This document shows, piece after piece, positions 22,597 to 33,510 of a stretch of DNA of 64,000 bases. The DNA lies in the NCBI GenBank assembly GCA_027563935.2, contig CM050449.1:89504371-89568370 (forward strand), given 5' to 3'. The DNA is from Costus lasius. Its lineage: Eukaryota > Streptophyta > Magnoliopsida > Zingiberales > Costaceae. The notes beneath the pieces are model-generated. The model made no database searches and had not been told where the DNA came from. It worked only from the letters and a program-made list of their open reading frames with translations. Positions within the stretch are counted from its first letter, which is position 1. Every line of letters begins with the position of its first letter. Position numbers and translations under genes: made by a program.

Positions 22597-23841
22597 ATGT
22601 CTTTTAATCACAGTTCGTGGGCAACTGAAAGAGGTGAGGTATACATGCCACAAGGTAATTCTCTTGTAGATCAATTTAACTCTTATATGCATCATTCTAG
22701 AACATCTTATTCTCCTGTTAGATGTGATATTTGTGGATGTTTTGATCACGTTGCATCTAACTGCCCAATTTTAATTTCTCCATATTCTAATTCACCATGG
22801 AATCAAGATGATCAATATGATTCTAGATCTTTTTATGATAATTGCACAAACTACACTTCTGAACCATGCTTTGAGAATACTGAAAAATCTAACTTAGAGA
22901 TAATGTTTGAAAAGTTCATGAGTGCCCAAGCAAAACAAAATGAAGAAATGACAGAGAGTTTTAAACAAATCAATTCTAGGTTGGATGGTGTTGTTGCTCA
23001 CAATAAAATGTTAGAAACTAAGATAGCACAACAAAATTGTTTGTTTGAATTTGATTTGGAAGCTGAAGAAATTGATTTAGAAAATTCCCCCTCTGATTAT
23101 GACTGTTTTGAGATTGAGCCTTATGTGTTTATTAATGAATCTCACTTTGATTTTAATGATTGTAAAATTGATTCTTCTGATAATTTGTTTGTAGAAAAGT
23201 TTGAGAAAATTGATTTTGAAAAACCCTCTTTTGATGAAATTGATTCTTTTGATGTTGTATCATTTATGGTTAAATCTGATTCTTGTAATTCTGAGATAGA
23301 TTCTTTTAATTCTGATGATGAATTATCTTTGGAAAAACATGAGGAAATTGATTTTAATGATTACTTTGAAATTGATGAATTATCTGATTGTGAGCATGAG
23401 GAAATTGAAGAAAATTTAGATATTGCAAATATTGATGAATCTCACTATGATGATGTTTTGCCCATCTCTATTGTTGAATCTTCTTATTTATTTGAGAAAG
23501 AGTGCTTTATTGAAGAATCTAATATGAGACAGAAAGTTTATTTTCATGATTCAATATTTGAATCATTTGATCAAAGTCCTTTTGTTATTGCTATTGAAAA
23601 TATTAATTTGAAGAAGGGACTAATGATTTTGCTTTTTGACAAACATAGGAAGATCATAAAGATTACGTTGAGTGGATTTGAAAATTTTGATTTTAAATTC
23701 TGCATATTTAAGAAAGCCACGTCAATCATGATTTATGAGAAATTTTGGATATTTGGATTAGTGGCTAAACTTTTGGGACAAAGGAAATGCAGAAAATTGT
23801 ATGCGATTTACTTTAGAACTGATTCACCTGCTTCACCTTGA
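22597..23841 (+). CDS. Uncharacterised 414-aa acidic zinc-knuckle protein of element B
   Basis: This single long open frame begins at an ATG 231 bp after the PBS. It carries a Gag-type zinc knuckle CDICGCFDHVASNC (C-X2-C-X4-H-X4-C, about residues 43-56) preceded by an EVYMPQGNSLVDQF segment. A coiled-coil-like stretch with FMSAQAKQNEEMTESFKQI follows at about 108-145, comparable to the region after the Gag knuckle in Athila-like elements. Residues about 150-310 are extremely acidic, with recurring EIDF/KIDFE/EIDSF motifs. The C-terminal 90 residues are more basic. There is no retrotrans_gag core, protease or RT. It is probably a rebuilt Gag-derived protein of a non-autonomous family; its role is unknown. 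The frame is intact although the LTRs are about 5% diverged. Confidence 0.7.
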   Translation: MSFNHSSWATERGEVYMPQGNSLVDQFNSYMHHSRTSYSPVRCDICGCFDHVASNCPILISPYSNSPWNQDDQYDSRSFYDNCTNYTSEPCFENTEKSNLEIMFEKFMSAQAKQNEEMTESFKQINSRLDGVVAHNKMLETKIAQQNCLFEFDLEAEEIDLENSPSDYDCFEIEPYVFINESHFDFNDCKIDSSDNLFVEKFEKIDFEKPSFDEIDSFDVVSFMVKSDSCNSEIDSFNSDDELSLEKHEEIDFNDYFEIDELSDCEHEEIEENLDIANIDESHYDDVLPISIVESSYLFEKECFIEESNMRQKVYFHDSIFESFDQSPFVIAIENINLKKGLMILLFDKHRKIIKITLSGFENFDFKFCIFKKATSIMIYEKFWIFGLVAKLLGQRKCRKLYAIYFRTDSPASP

Positions 23842-24760
23842 TTTTTGAGTTTAGGTCAAGCTATGGACCTAAAATTAGCGCTTCTTTGGAGGCAATCCAA
23901 GCCCTCTTACTTAGTTTAGTTTCTTTTATTTTAGTTTATTTTTAAAATTAATTTTTCTTTTATTTTTGCAGGGAAAAACAAAACTGTGCGCAAAATATGG
24001 CACTGCCGTAATCTCTTCCACGGTGCCGTAATTTGGGTCACGAGAGCTTTGAAGTCTTTTACGGCACTACCGTAATTTTGTGCTAAACTTTCACGGTGCT
24101 GTATTTTTAACAACTTTTGTACAGAAGGTTTTATGGCTTTTACGGCAGTACCATATGCTTTTTCACGGTACCGTATTTTTGATCCAAAAATTTTGAAAAA
24201 TTTCTTGAAAAATACGGAAGTGTCGTAATCATCTTCACGGTACCCGTATTTCAGCTGATATTTGACCCAAGAGTTTTATGCATATTATGGCACTGCCGTA
24301 AAGAATTTCACGGTACCGTATTTGAAATCTGCAAATTGCTTATTTGAGTAGGTGTTTTCTCACTGCGATTTTAAGAATCTGGGTTGCGAAAAATTTTGAT
24401 CTTTGTCACCATCACGAAGTACTCATCTTTGTTTATTGTTTGGGTATTTTTGCCGAATTTTAAAGTCCATGGATCATCTTAAAACACATAGCATCTTTTG
24501 GTAAATGATTAATTTCTGTAGCAGTTTTCTTTTGACTAATTTGATTAGCACTTTTGCCGCAAGTTTTTAAGATACTTAAATAACTTAAAAACCAGATTTT
24601 TCGCATGGAATATGAAGAACATGTGTCATTCTATCTTGTGGATTCCATTTTCTACAACTTGGTTCTGTCCATTTTCTATTTGGATCATTAAATTTTATTC
24701 TAGGATATGACTACTTTTCATAAAAAATTCAAAAACTGCTTGGTTTGCTTTTTAAAAACT
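23842..24760 (+). repeat. 3' internal region of element B with a 5-unit dyad array
   Basis: Just after the frame comes the 'cctaaaattagcgcttctttggaggcaatccaag' block, a landmark that follows the coding region in Athila-like elements (compare 29925-29960). Dyad pairs then start at 23996, 24060, 24141, 24213 and 24286, pairing TACGGCACTGCCGTA-like with CACGGTACCGTA-like motifs. The rest to 24760 is AT-rich without features. No polypurine tract is seen at the junction with the right LTR; instead AAAAACT precedes it. Confidence 0.8.
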
Positions 24761-26447
24761 TGTTGTGTCCGCAAGTGCATGGATACTTTGAAGTAATAAA
24801 AATATCGAACCACAGAGACCTACGTGTTAAGTACCAAATAGATGTTTTCTCACTAGCTAAGCAAACCGAATATGATGAAGTAAAATATGTAGAAAAGTGT
24901 GCTAAAGGATGATCAGAGGGAAAAACTGGGACTAGGGTTTCATCGACCTTAATTCCAATGACTAGAAGGAAATAAAGGCTGCGAGTCTAATTTTGATATG
25001 ACAAAGATATAATTTACTTGATAAAAGGATCATCTCGCTCTTGCGCAGACAATCATACAAAGGACCAATCCTCACTCTCGTGCAAGATCTATCCAATGCT
25101 GAAAATAAGTAAATCATTGAACAAAGAATTCAAGGATCACTCTCATGCATCCGAATTCTAAGTCAAACATCTCAAGTGGAATCTCAAGGATCACTCTTGT
25201 GCATCCTGAAACTCAACACAGATTCTACTTAAGGTTCTCCGATGACTCGATACTCAATCTCTTGCAGCATCAAATCAAGTCTAACACAATAACTCATCCT
25301 AGATTCAAATTATCAACATGACAATAAAATCACTAAAAATCAGAATTCAAAGAACAAACCTAATCTCTTACGATAAGTTCCAAACTCGATGATTTCTAGG
25401 GTTCCGAATTTCACAATCAACTTCTCAGTCTATTTCGTAAAATTCTAAAACATGCTGATATTTATAAAACTAAGGAGAATTAAAGACAATCATCACATAA
25501 GTAAAATTATCATAACAAAACTATTCTGACGAAATAAAAGTCATCTAGTCATTAAAAATTAAGGAAAATTACTTGTCATGTCCCATAATATATCTAAGCT
25601 CGCATGGAGAAAAGATTATAATAAACCATAGTTCAGATGATTAGAAATCAGAGAAAAAAGGAAGAAATTACAGAACACGGTGCTGTAATCGAAATTACAG
25701 CACCGTAATATGCTAGAAACACGATGAATAGTGGCGGCGCCCACTGTTTCGTTGATTTCTCCCTCGATTAGACTCCAAATGCTCTGAAACTTCTGGTGTA
25801 TGCTCTCCAACTCCAGACAAAGCTTCAATGTAAAAAATCGTGGCCTGAGGTGGTCTCTATGCCTCTCGGCGTGAGGCTGAACCCTAGACGCCTCTCTGTC
25901 AATTTCTCCCTCGATTCTTGATAAAAATTAGGGCTTTTACTTCGTGTGTCTTCTCCTCTTAACGACGCATTCGCAGCAACTTTTGGATTTCAATTTGGAC
26001 TTCTGGATCAAAAGTTATGGTCCCCGCAAGATTCATGCGAAAAAATCGAGAAACGAGGCACAAAATATGGTATCGTATTTTGAAAACGGCAGTGCCGTAT
26101 TTTTACCCAAAATTCAGAAACTTTCTGTATAAAATCCTCTAAAAATACGGTACTGTGAGATTTTGTACCAAAAATATGGTAGTGCCATAGTTTTGCAAAA
26201 TAGCTCCGATTTTCATGAAATTTGATGGGTAGCTTCGTTTCGACGTCTGGAATCCATTGGTGTGCTCAAATCTTCCAAAATCCATCAAAATATGGCACTT
26301 TTAACCTGAAAATGATCAAAAATAAGAAATGGTGTAGATTTTGTAATATTTGACAATTAAGGCTTAAAAACAAGCAAAATAGCATAATTATGACACAAAA
26401 AGACACATGAAATGACACAAAATATACTATGAATTTTGGTGTCATCA
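24761..26447 (-). repeat. Right LTR of element B (1687 bp, reverse orientation)
   Basis: Read on the minus strand this is TGATGACACC...GGACACAACA, the same family as the left LTR and the solo LTR. The seven bases inside it, AAAAACT on plus, are the reverse complement of the AGTTTTT that follows the left LTR. Similarity stops exactly where the PBS would begin. Many differences from the left copy are C/T or G/A changes, as expected for decay of methylated cytosines. Confidence 0.92.
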
Positions 26448-26452
26448 ATGCC

Positions 26453-27530
26453 GCATTCTGTCTATAAGAAGCTGGACATTGGAGATCTAAAGCCCCCATA
26501 AGTCTCACTACAGCTAGTCGACCGCTCTGTACGTCATCCGGTAGGTATTCTTGAGAATCTGCTAATCAAGGTCGGTAAATGTTTTATACCCACTGATTTT
26601 GTTATACTTGAGATGGGAGAAGACTCTAGGCTTCCCATAATTCTAGGTTGCCCCTTTTTGGCGACAGTTGGCGTGATGATTGATGTTAAAAATGGGAAGC
26701 TCACTTTTAAGATAGGTGAGGATTCTGTTGATTTTGATTTGACTGAAAATTTATGGAAGCTCTCTTTTGTAGGATCCTATTGCAATGTTGAAGTCCTAGA
26801 TGATGCACCACCGATGATAATTGACTCCAAGATGGAGAAGGATCTGCTTGAAATGTGCCTGACTAAATGTGATTATAGTGATGAAGCAGAAGAGGTAAGT
26901 TCTTACTCTGCGTTGTTAAATTTTGCATTACCACTTGAGCCCAAAAAGCTGAAAGAAGAACACTTGAGTACGACAAAAGGTAAGCCCAATGAAGAGAAAA
27001 TACATAAATTTAAATCTCTCTCAAGCAACCTTAGGTATGAATTTCTAGGAGAGAACTCTACTCTTCCGGTTATTATTAATGCTAATCTTGATGAATCTCA
27101 AACTGCCAAGCTTTTAGAAGAACTTCAGCAACACGAGAAGGTAATAGGCTATACCCTTGATGATATTAAAGGTATTAATCCTACTGTTTGTATGCACAGG
27201 ATATTTCTAGAAGAGAGGAGCAAGCCATCAATTGAATACCAGAGGAGACTCAACCCCAATATGAAAGAGGCAATCAAGAAAGAGATACTTAAACTCATTG
27301 ATGCTAGAGTTATCTACCCCATCTTTGATAGCGAATGGGTGAGAGCTCTGTGCATGTGGTGCCGAAGAAGGGAGGAATTACCATGTTAAAGAATGAAAAT
27401 AATACTTTTATTCCAACTCGAACGGTAACAGGGTGGCGGATGTGCATTGACTTTTGGAAGTTAAATGCCGTCACCCAAAAAGATCACTTCCCCCTTCCAT
27501 TTATTGACAGATGTTAGAACACTTAGCTTG
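26453..27530 (+). pseudogene. Element C protease C-terminus and reverse transcriptase N-terminus
   Basis: The sequence continues the protease interrupted at 20655: SVYKKLDIGDLKPP, a stop (TAA near 26501), then PTDFVILEMGED and LPIILGCPFLATV (protease tail). From about 27080 the RT approach appears (LDESQTAKLLEEL), followed by GWRMCIDFWKLNAVTQKDHF near 27430-27485, the conserved 'R-x-C-I-D-[FY]-R-K-L-N' block with Arg changed to Trp. Frameshifts at about 27340 and a stop near 27515 break it. The enzyme would copy the element RNA into DNA. Confidence 0.87.
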
Positions 27531-28134
27531 TAATTCTTATGTTTGTTATCTTGATGGATATACCAATTTTTTTTTTCAGATTTCTATACATCCTGAAGAT
27601 GAGGAGAAGACGACATTCACATATCGTTTGGACTTTTCAATGCACTTGCTACCTTCCAACATTGCATGATGGTCATCTTCTCTAATCTCATCGAGGATAT
27701 CATGGACGTATTTATGGATGATTTTTCTGTCTATGGTTATAATTTTGATATTTGCCCGTTTAACTTGTCACATGTGTTACAGCGTTGTGAAGAATTTAAT
27801 TTAGTTTTAAATTTAAAAAAAATATCATTTTATGGTTACTGAAGGTATTGTTTTAGGGCACTTGATTTCTAGATGTGGTTTTGAAGTTAACAGGGCAAAG
27901 GTGGAGGTAATTGAGAAATTGCAACCACCATCTTCTGTAAAAGGAATTCAGAGTTTTCTTGGTCACGCTGGTTTTTATAGACATTTTGTTAAAGATTTTT
28001 TAAAAATTGCTAGACCTCTCACTTTATTACTTGGTAAAGATATTCCTTTTGCGTTTGACCAGGATTGTATGAATGCCTTTCTGAAGCTCAAGAAAGCTCT
28101 TACTACATCACCGATAATTCAACCGCCTAATTAG
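27531..28134 (+). pseudogene. Element C reverse transcriptase core
   Basis: The catalytic motif FMDDFSVYG is encoded at about 27710-27737, preceded by 'HPEDEEKTTFTYR' near 27590 in shifted frames. After a stop the frame 27832-28134 encodes GHLISRCGFEVNRAKVEVIEK and GIQSFLGHAGFYRHFVKDF, the conserved RT thumb region of gypsy elements. Several frameshifts show it is inactive. Confidence 0.87.
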
Positions 28135-28662
28135 TCATTTCCCTTTAAGCTGATGTGTGATGCTAGTGACCATACTATAGGTGCTGTTTTTGGCCAGCGC
28201 AAGGAGAAGAAGTTGCACACTACCTTCTGTGCGAGTTGCACATTGGACAATACGCAAATCAATTATGCAACAATAGAAAAGGAATTTCTAGGTATTGTTT
28301 TCACATTCAATAAGTTTAGATCATACCTAATTGACTCCAAGGTGATTGTTTATATAGATCATGTAGCCATTAGATATCTTATGAGTAAAAAGGATTCAAA
28401 ACCCAGATTGATCAGATGGATTCTTCTGCTGCACGAATTTGACTTAGAGATCAAAGATAAAAAGGGCGCGGAGAAGTCTATTGCTGATCATCTATCGCAC
28501 CTCGTTCAGGAAGACGGAGTAGAGAAAGTAGCCGAGTATGAGATCGATGACGCCTTCCCTGATGAGCATCTCTTTGCTATAGTAAGGATTGATGCTCCGT
28601 GGTATACCGATTTTGTAATTTTTTTAGTGTTTGACATTTTACACTCTGACTTGAACTACTAG
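28135..28662 (+). pseudogene. Element C RNase H domain
   Basis: [17 protein letters not shown] (28153 on) is the first catalytic block of the gypsy RNase H, followed by [14 protein letters not shown] with the second acidic residue, and [14 protein letters not shown], where the usual T-D-H appears as [16 protein letters not shown] near 28470-28502 ends the domain. The frame of 169 codons is open, but a TAG at 28132 precedes it and a stop follows at 28660. Confidence 0.88.
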
Positions 28663-29870
28663 CCTAGGAAGAGGTTTCTATCATAAGTAAGGCATTATTT
28701 CTGGGAGGATCCTTTTCTTTTCAAGAGATGTGCATATGGGTTGTACAAAAAATCTATACCAGAGGAAGAAGTCAAGGATGTGCTTTTTCATTGTCATGGT
28801 TCTGCATATGGAGGACATGCCAATTTGTCTAAGACCGCTTTTAAAGTGATTCAATCAGGTTTCTTCTAGCCGACTCTTTTTAGGGATGCTTAGAATCTTG
28901 TTCTTTCCTGTGAAGAATACCAGCCGACAGGGAACATCTCTAGACATAATGAGATGCCACTGAGTAATATTTTGGAAATTGAGATTTTTGACATGTGGGG
29001 AATTGACTACATGGGTCCCTTCCCAACCTCATGTGGTAACAAGTATATCCTTATGGCGGTTGATTATGTTTCAAAGTGGGTTGAAGCTGTAGTGACTCCG
29101 ACCAATGATTCTCGCGTAGTCATCAAGCTATTTAAAGGATCATATTTCCGAGGTTCGGGGTTCCATGCGTGGTATTAAGTGATGGTGGATCCCATTTTAT
29201 TGAACAAAAATTTGTTGTACTATTGAGCAAATACGGGGGGAAGCATAAAGTATCAACTCCTTATCACCCGTAGACTAATGGCCAGGTAGAATTTTCTAAC
29301 AGAGAGTTGAAGAGAATACTTGAAAAAACTGTCTCTCGATCCTAGAAGGATTGGTCATTAAAGCTTGATGATATGTTATGGGCATACCGAACTGTATTTA
29401 AAACTCCTATTGATATGTCATCTTATCAACTTATTTATGGAAAATCATGTCATCTCCCGGTTGAATTAGAACATTGAGCTTATTGGGCGATAAAGACTCT
29501 AAATTATGATTTGAAAACCACTAGGGAGAAAAGAAAATTACAGATCAATGAGCTTGAGGAGATAAGGATGAATGCATATGAGAACGCATGAATTTACAAG
29601 GAGAGGACTAAGAGATGGCACGACTGCCAAATCATCAGGAAGGATCTTCAAGAAGGTGACCTCATTCTACTTTTTAACTCTAGATTGAGACTCTTTCCCG
29701 AAAAGCTTAGAACAAGGCGATCGGATCCTTTTAAGGTTATTAAAGTATATTCCTACGGAGCTATTGAAATTTGGAGTGAGGGGACAGGGAATTTCAAGAT
29801 TAACGGTCAACACCTGAAGCATTATTACATATCCGAGTCTATTGAGGAAGGTGTCAACTAAAAGCTTTCA
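28663..29870 (+). pseudogene. Element C integrase
   Basis: A zinc-finger-like segment (HCHGSAYGGHANLSKTAFKV near 28790) is followed by the core at 28954-29178: [20 protein letters not shown] with the first catalytic Asp and [14 protein letters not shown]. The block with the second Asp ([10 protein letters not shown] equivalent near 29170-29200) and NGQ-E block (near 29278) are present in shifted frames. The C-terminal part extends to about 29860 (INGQHLKHYY). There are many stops. Integrase would insert the cDNA into the genome. Confidence 0.85.
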
Positions 29871-30095
29871 AATCCTCCACCTCTAGTATGATGATGATCT
29901 TCGGTCAAGCTAGCGACTGTAAACTTAGCGCTTCTTGGGAAACAACCCAAGCACTCTGGGATGTGAATTTTGTAAAAATTACAGCCAGGCCGCAATTATT
30001 ATCACGGCAATAATTTTCTCATCGTTGTTCATCCATACGAAACAAAAAGTTTCATGGTAGGGATGTGATTTTTGTTATGCCCATAATCTTGTCTA

Positions 30096-30139
<44 letters not shown>

Positions 30140-30696
30140 CGGGGGGGCCGTGATACTCATCACACCCATAATATATATAAGTTTTCACACCCGTAATTTT
30201 ATAAGTTTTGAGTACAGAAACTTTCAGGGGGGGTTAATTTTTATCACAGTCGTGATTCTTTCCACCTATATAAGGATCACGACTGTATTTTCTAGGGTTT
30301 CGCATGTAATTTTCTTGCATTTGCATTGCCCCCTTTGCTTCTAGCTTCCTACTGCCTCCCAGAACCTCCAGTGACCTCTCTGACCGTGTTTCCAACATCT
30401 CCGAGTCAGATCTCGGTGGTTCGAAGACTAGATTTGGTTCGGGTGATAGAGTTTCACCGAGCTTCGATTTTCACCGACGTTACTTCGCCGGAGCTGTTTC
30501 TAGCTTCTCAGAGCTTCGTTTGTGATAGGAAATCCTTCCTCTGTAGTTGTTGCGCATCAATTTCACCAGGAATCACCAGATTTGGGTTTCTACCAAAGCT
30601 CTGTTTTAGTGTTCTGCTTCCCGTTTTCAGATCTACTATATCGACAATAACACAACTCTGCTTCCAGATTTTACATTTTACATTACTCTACTTGAA
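29871..30696 (+). other. Post-pol non-coding region of element C with dyads
   Basis: 'ggtcaagctagcgactgtaaacttagcgcttcttgggaaacaaccc' (29914-29952) is the landmark found after pol in Athila-like elements and also in element B. From 29970 to 30290 a loose series of ACGGCC/GGCCGT and 'atcacagtcgtgat' dyads occurs, like those in this element's LTR. A (TA)20 run lies inside. 'ctatataagga' near 30267 and the GC-rich block 30330-30690 precede the env-like frame. Confidence 0.65.
30099..30138. repeat. (TA)20 microsatellite
   Basis: An uninterrupted TA run of about 40 bp inside the 3' internal region of element C. Confidence 0.95.
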
Positions 30697-31545
30697 ATGG
30701 CTCTAAAGAGGAAATAAGTTGTTAGCAAGAGAAAGGCTAAGGCATCAGTTGCCTCTTCAGCACCACCTCCCACAAATTCATACGGTATCATCTTCTGTGA
30801 TTAATGTTCAAGAGGCTAGGTATAATTTTCTTCTTACCAAGCGCATCACCAAGACAAGATACGCTGATAAACGGACATTGGAAATTCTTGGCATCTATGA
30901 AGATGTGATGTGGATGTTTTGTCAAATTTTAGCATCACAATTCTTTTAGAATTCACCACAGACCTTCATTCCTCTAGTTTTGGAGTTTCTCAGCAGTCTT
31001 GAGATAGAGCTGAGTTCTTATCACTTCTGGGATGCGATGGGGCGCATTACCTTCCGGCTTGCAAATATCGAACGGAGCCTCATGCTCCAAGAAGTGAGTC
31101 ATGCATTGCATTTATCGGGAGGAGGAGCACAAAATCCACCACGACAATGTATGGAGAATGCTTTTTGGTATCAAATTTCACATAAATCAAGCTTTTCACC
31201 AAAGACAACTCGAACCACCCAGCCTCTCCAACCCCTACTTGCGATACATCCACAGAGTTCTCTCGCACCGTCTTTGGACATGGTGAGAGCAATGGTATGA
31301 TTAGACAGTCTGAGCTCTATTTTCTATGATCTATGCTTCATGGATATAAATTGGATGTGGCATATTTTCTTATTAAGCAATTTGACAAAGTTGTGTGTGC
31401 CAAGAAGGGCACTATTGTGTTAGGAGTTTTGATTACTCCTATAGCGCTTTCCTTGGGTGTGGATCCTCATGGTATCGAGACCACACGAGGTAGCCCCAGG
31501 ATCAACTTAAGAGTCATCTACCACTATGCGGATGATCATCCGTGA
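30697..31545 (+). pseudogene. Env-like / extra ORF remnant of Athila-type element C
   Basis: Located after pol, where Athila-type elements carry an additional frame often called env-like. Translation in shifted frames gives a basic start (KRKAKASVASSAPPP), RYNFLLTKRITKTRYADKRT, LGIYEDVMWMF, and later KLDVAYFLIKQFDKV and GVLITPIALSLGVDPHG. Stops occur at 30947, 31298 and 31543, among others. I matched this to the family by position and general resemblance only. No transmembrane segment was evident. Whether these frames ever encode an envelope is unproven in plants. Confidence 0.55.
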
Positions 31546-33160
31546 GGGCGATGTATTTTGCTTTGATTCTTGGGCCGAACTCTTCGACATTGCCATTGCC
31601 AAACAAGCAGCGAACTATGGTTTATGCTCCCACTATTTTAATCAAATTGACAATCCCAAAATATCAATTTAGAAAATTATAGATTTTCTAGTGAGAATAG
31701 GACCCTAAATCCACATGAGGTTCTACATCCCACGAGTGTGGGATAAACTACACAGAGTGGCTTATGCTTCCTTAGGTAGGCTCGCCGACTAATTGCACCA
31801 AGTGCAACTCCTAATAGTCAAGATTTTCTGGACACCTTGTGTCCAACAAGGGTTGGAAACCATTCACACGACCCTAACCTCTTGACAGTTGCCCTTAAAT
31901 TTTCATTGTGCATACAACATATGTCCATCTAGTCAAGTCCAACTTGTCCACTATGCTTAAGGCTAATATGTATCTTGCAAGGGTACGTTCCCCACATAAA
32001 TGTATGGGGACTAAGGCACAAATTATCACCACATGTCTTCTAAAGATAAGTAGGTATGTCCCACAAGGGTGGAAAATGGTTCACAACACCACTGATCAAT
32101 AGATTGATGAGGGCTACACGTCAGAAAGCTAATTCATACTTGATATTAAATCATAAGGGTTTTTCTCATGATCTCACCAAAACACTAAATGCTATTTTTA
32201 TTTTTTTAATCTAGCATTCAAGACCCTATGGTTATAGCATAACTCTAAAAACAACACCACATACATGATAAGAAAAACTAGATACGGTCATATCCCTTTT
32301 TTTTCCCTTGTCTCATCTTAAGTCATAGATGATACAAGTCAAGACTTAGAGTGGCAACACCCACACACAAGGCAAAGGAGGTGGTTATCGGCTTATCCCA
32401 TGAGGCCCGAAGCTAGCAAGTTTCCTTGTCTTCAAGCTAAAAATCCTTGATCCAATGCTCGTTCTTTTTCCTTGAAGATTTCAACCACCATGCACCAAGC
32501 ATGCTGGGATCATCATAATGCTCTAGAGCACCATCGGTCATGATGTAAAAATAAAATAAACCCTATTCTGAAAACTACATCTTTGAAATTTTGAGAATAC
32601 CAAAAAAATTTTCATTGAGATATATAAGGAAAGAAGTATGGCACACATGCCGCTTAAAATTATTTTATAAGCATTCATCACAGAGTGGATACATGCATCT
32701 ACATACACACAATCAAGGCTTACCAGATGACCATATCAATTGAGCATTATCCAATGTTCACCATAAGTAAAATTGTTATTCACATGAAAAAAATTTCAAT
32801 TTCAGTTTTCAAATGTCCAAAAACTCTAATATAATTCATTAGTTTCATATTGACCCATCTCTTAAATTTATCATAGAAAAATTAAAATTTTTTAAATAAT
32901 AAATTTCTTGACATACCTATGCTATTTTAGGAAATTTTTAATCACTCATATGTCTTCACATGAGGATACAAAAATTTTATCAAAGTTGATAGGCACATCC
33001 TTGAACATGAGAGCATCAATAATTCCAAAATAGATATGTACTCTATCACCAAAAATTCATACATGTATCAAAAATTATTTAAAATTTTTTAGCAACATTC
33101 TATAATTTTCTAGGGTGTCATAGCATAAGAAATACCAAAAATTCCCTTAGGTTCTCGCGA
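31546..33160 (-). other. Decayed leader of copia element F (plus junction)
   Basis: From about 31690 the sequence resembles the untranslated leader of element E on the same strand: 'cacgtcagaaagctaattcatacttgatattaaatc' (32118-32152) corresponds to 10168-10200 of E. It ends at a copia primer site at 33161. No coding sequence is seen. The 31546-31690 part is the unclear end of element C, whose 3' LTR is missing. Confidence 0.6.
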
Positions 33161-33175
33161 GTGGCTCTAATACCA
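33161..33175 (-). other. Primer-binding site of copia element F
   Basis: The minus strand reads TGGTATTAGAGCCAC, one change from the TGGTATCAGAGCC initiator-Met site. It is next to a TG-ended LTR beginning about 33180. Confidence 0.75.
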
Positions 33176-33510
33176 CTATTGGGAAAAAAAACACATGCAA
33201 ATAAAAAATACATAATAAAAAATTACCTAAAACTAATTTTCCCCTCTTAGAGGATCTATGCGAGATGAGCTAAGGGACATGACAGTAATTTTACCTTTGA
33301 AGCATGCTTGACGTCGCCGGCTGTAGGCACTTAAATGTTCGCCCTCTATCGGTATCGACACAGTGACTCCTTAAAGATCATCCCACTTTATGCTTGGTGC
33401 TAGCCTCGGAAGAAGGGACTAGCGCCTTAGTGCTCACGACAAGGAAGGAGGGTGGCAGTGCAAGCAAAGGAGGAGAGGGCATCAGTGATACTGACGGCAC
33501 CACAATCCCC

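Larger units (their letters stand above)
20656..26447 (+). mobile_element. Element B: gypsy-derived insertion with inverted LTRs
   Basis: A forward LTR (20656-22341) and a reverse-complement LTR of the same family (24761-26447) bound the insert. Both outer ends are therefore the LTR start, TGATGACACC...GGTGTCATCA. The insert is flanked by a perfect ATGCC duplication (20651-20655 and 26448-26452) and interrupts the element C protease cleanly. Inside are a PBS, one 414-codon frame, the post-coding 'ttagcgcttctttggaggcaatccaag' block and a dyad array. There is no reverse transcriptase, so it is non-autonomous. Normal LTR retrotransposons have direct LTRs, so this arrangement is anomalous. The LTRs differ by about 5% over the first 460 bp that I compared. 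Confidence 0.88.
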
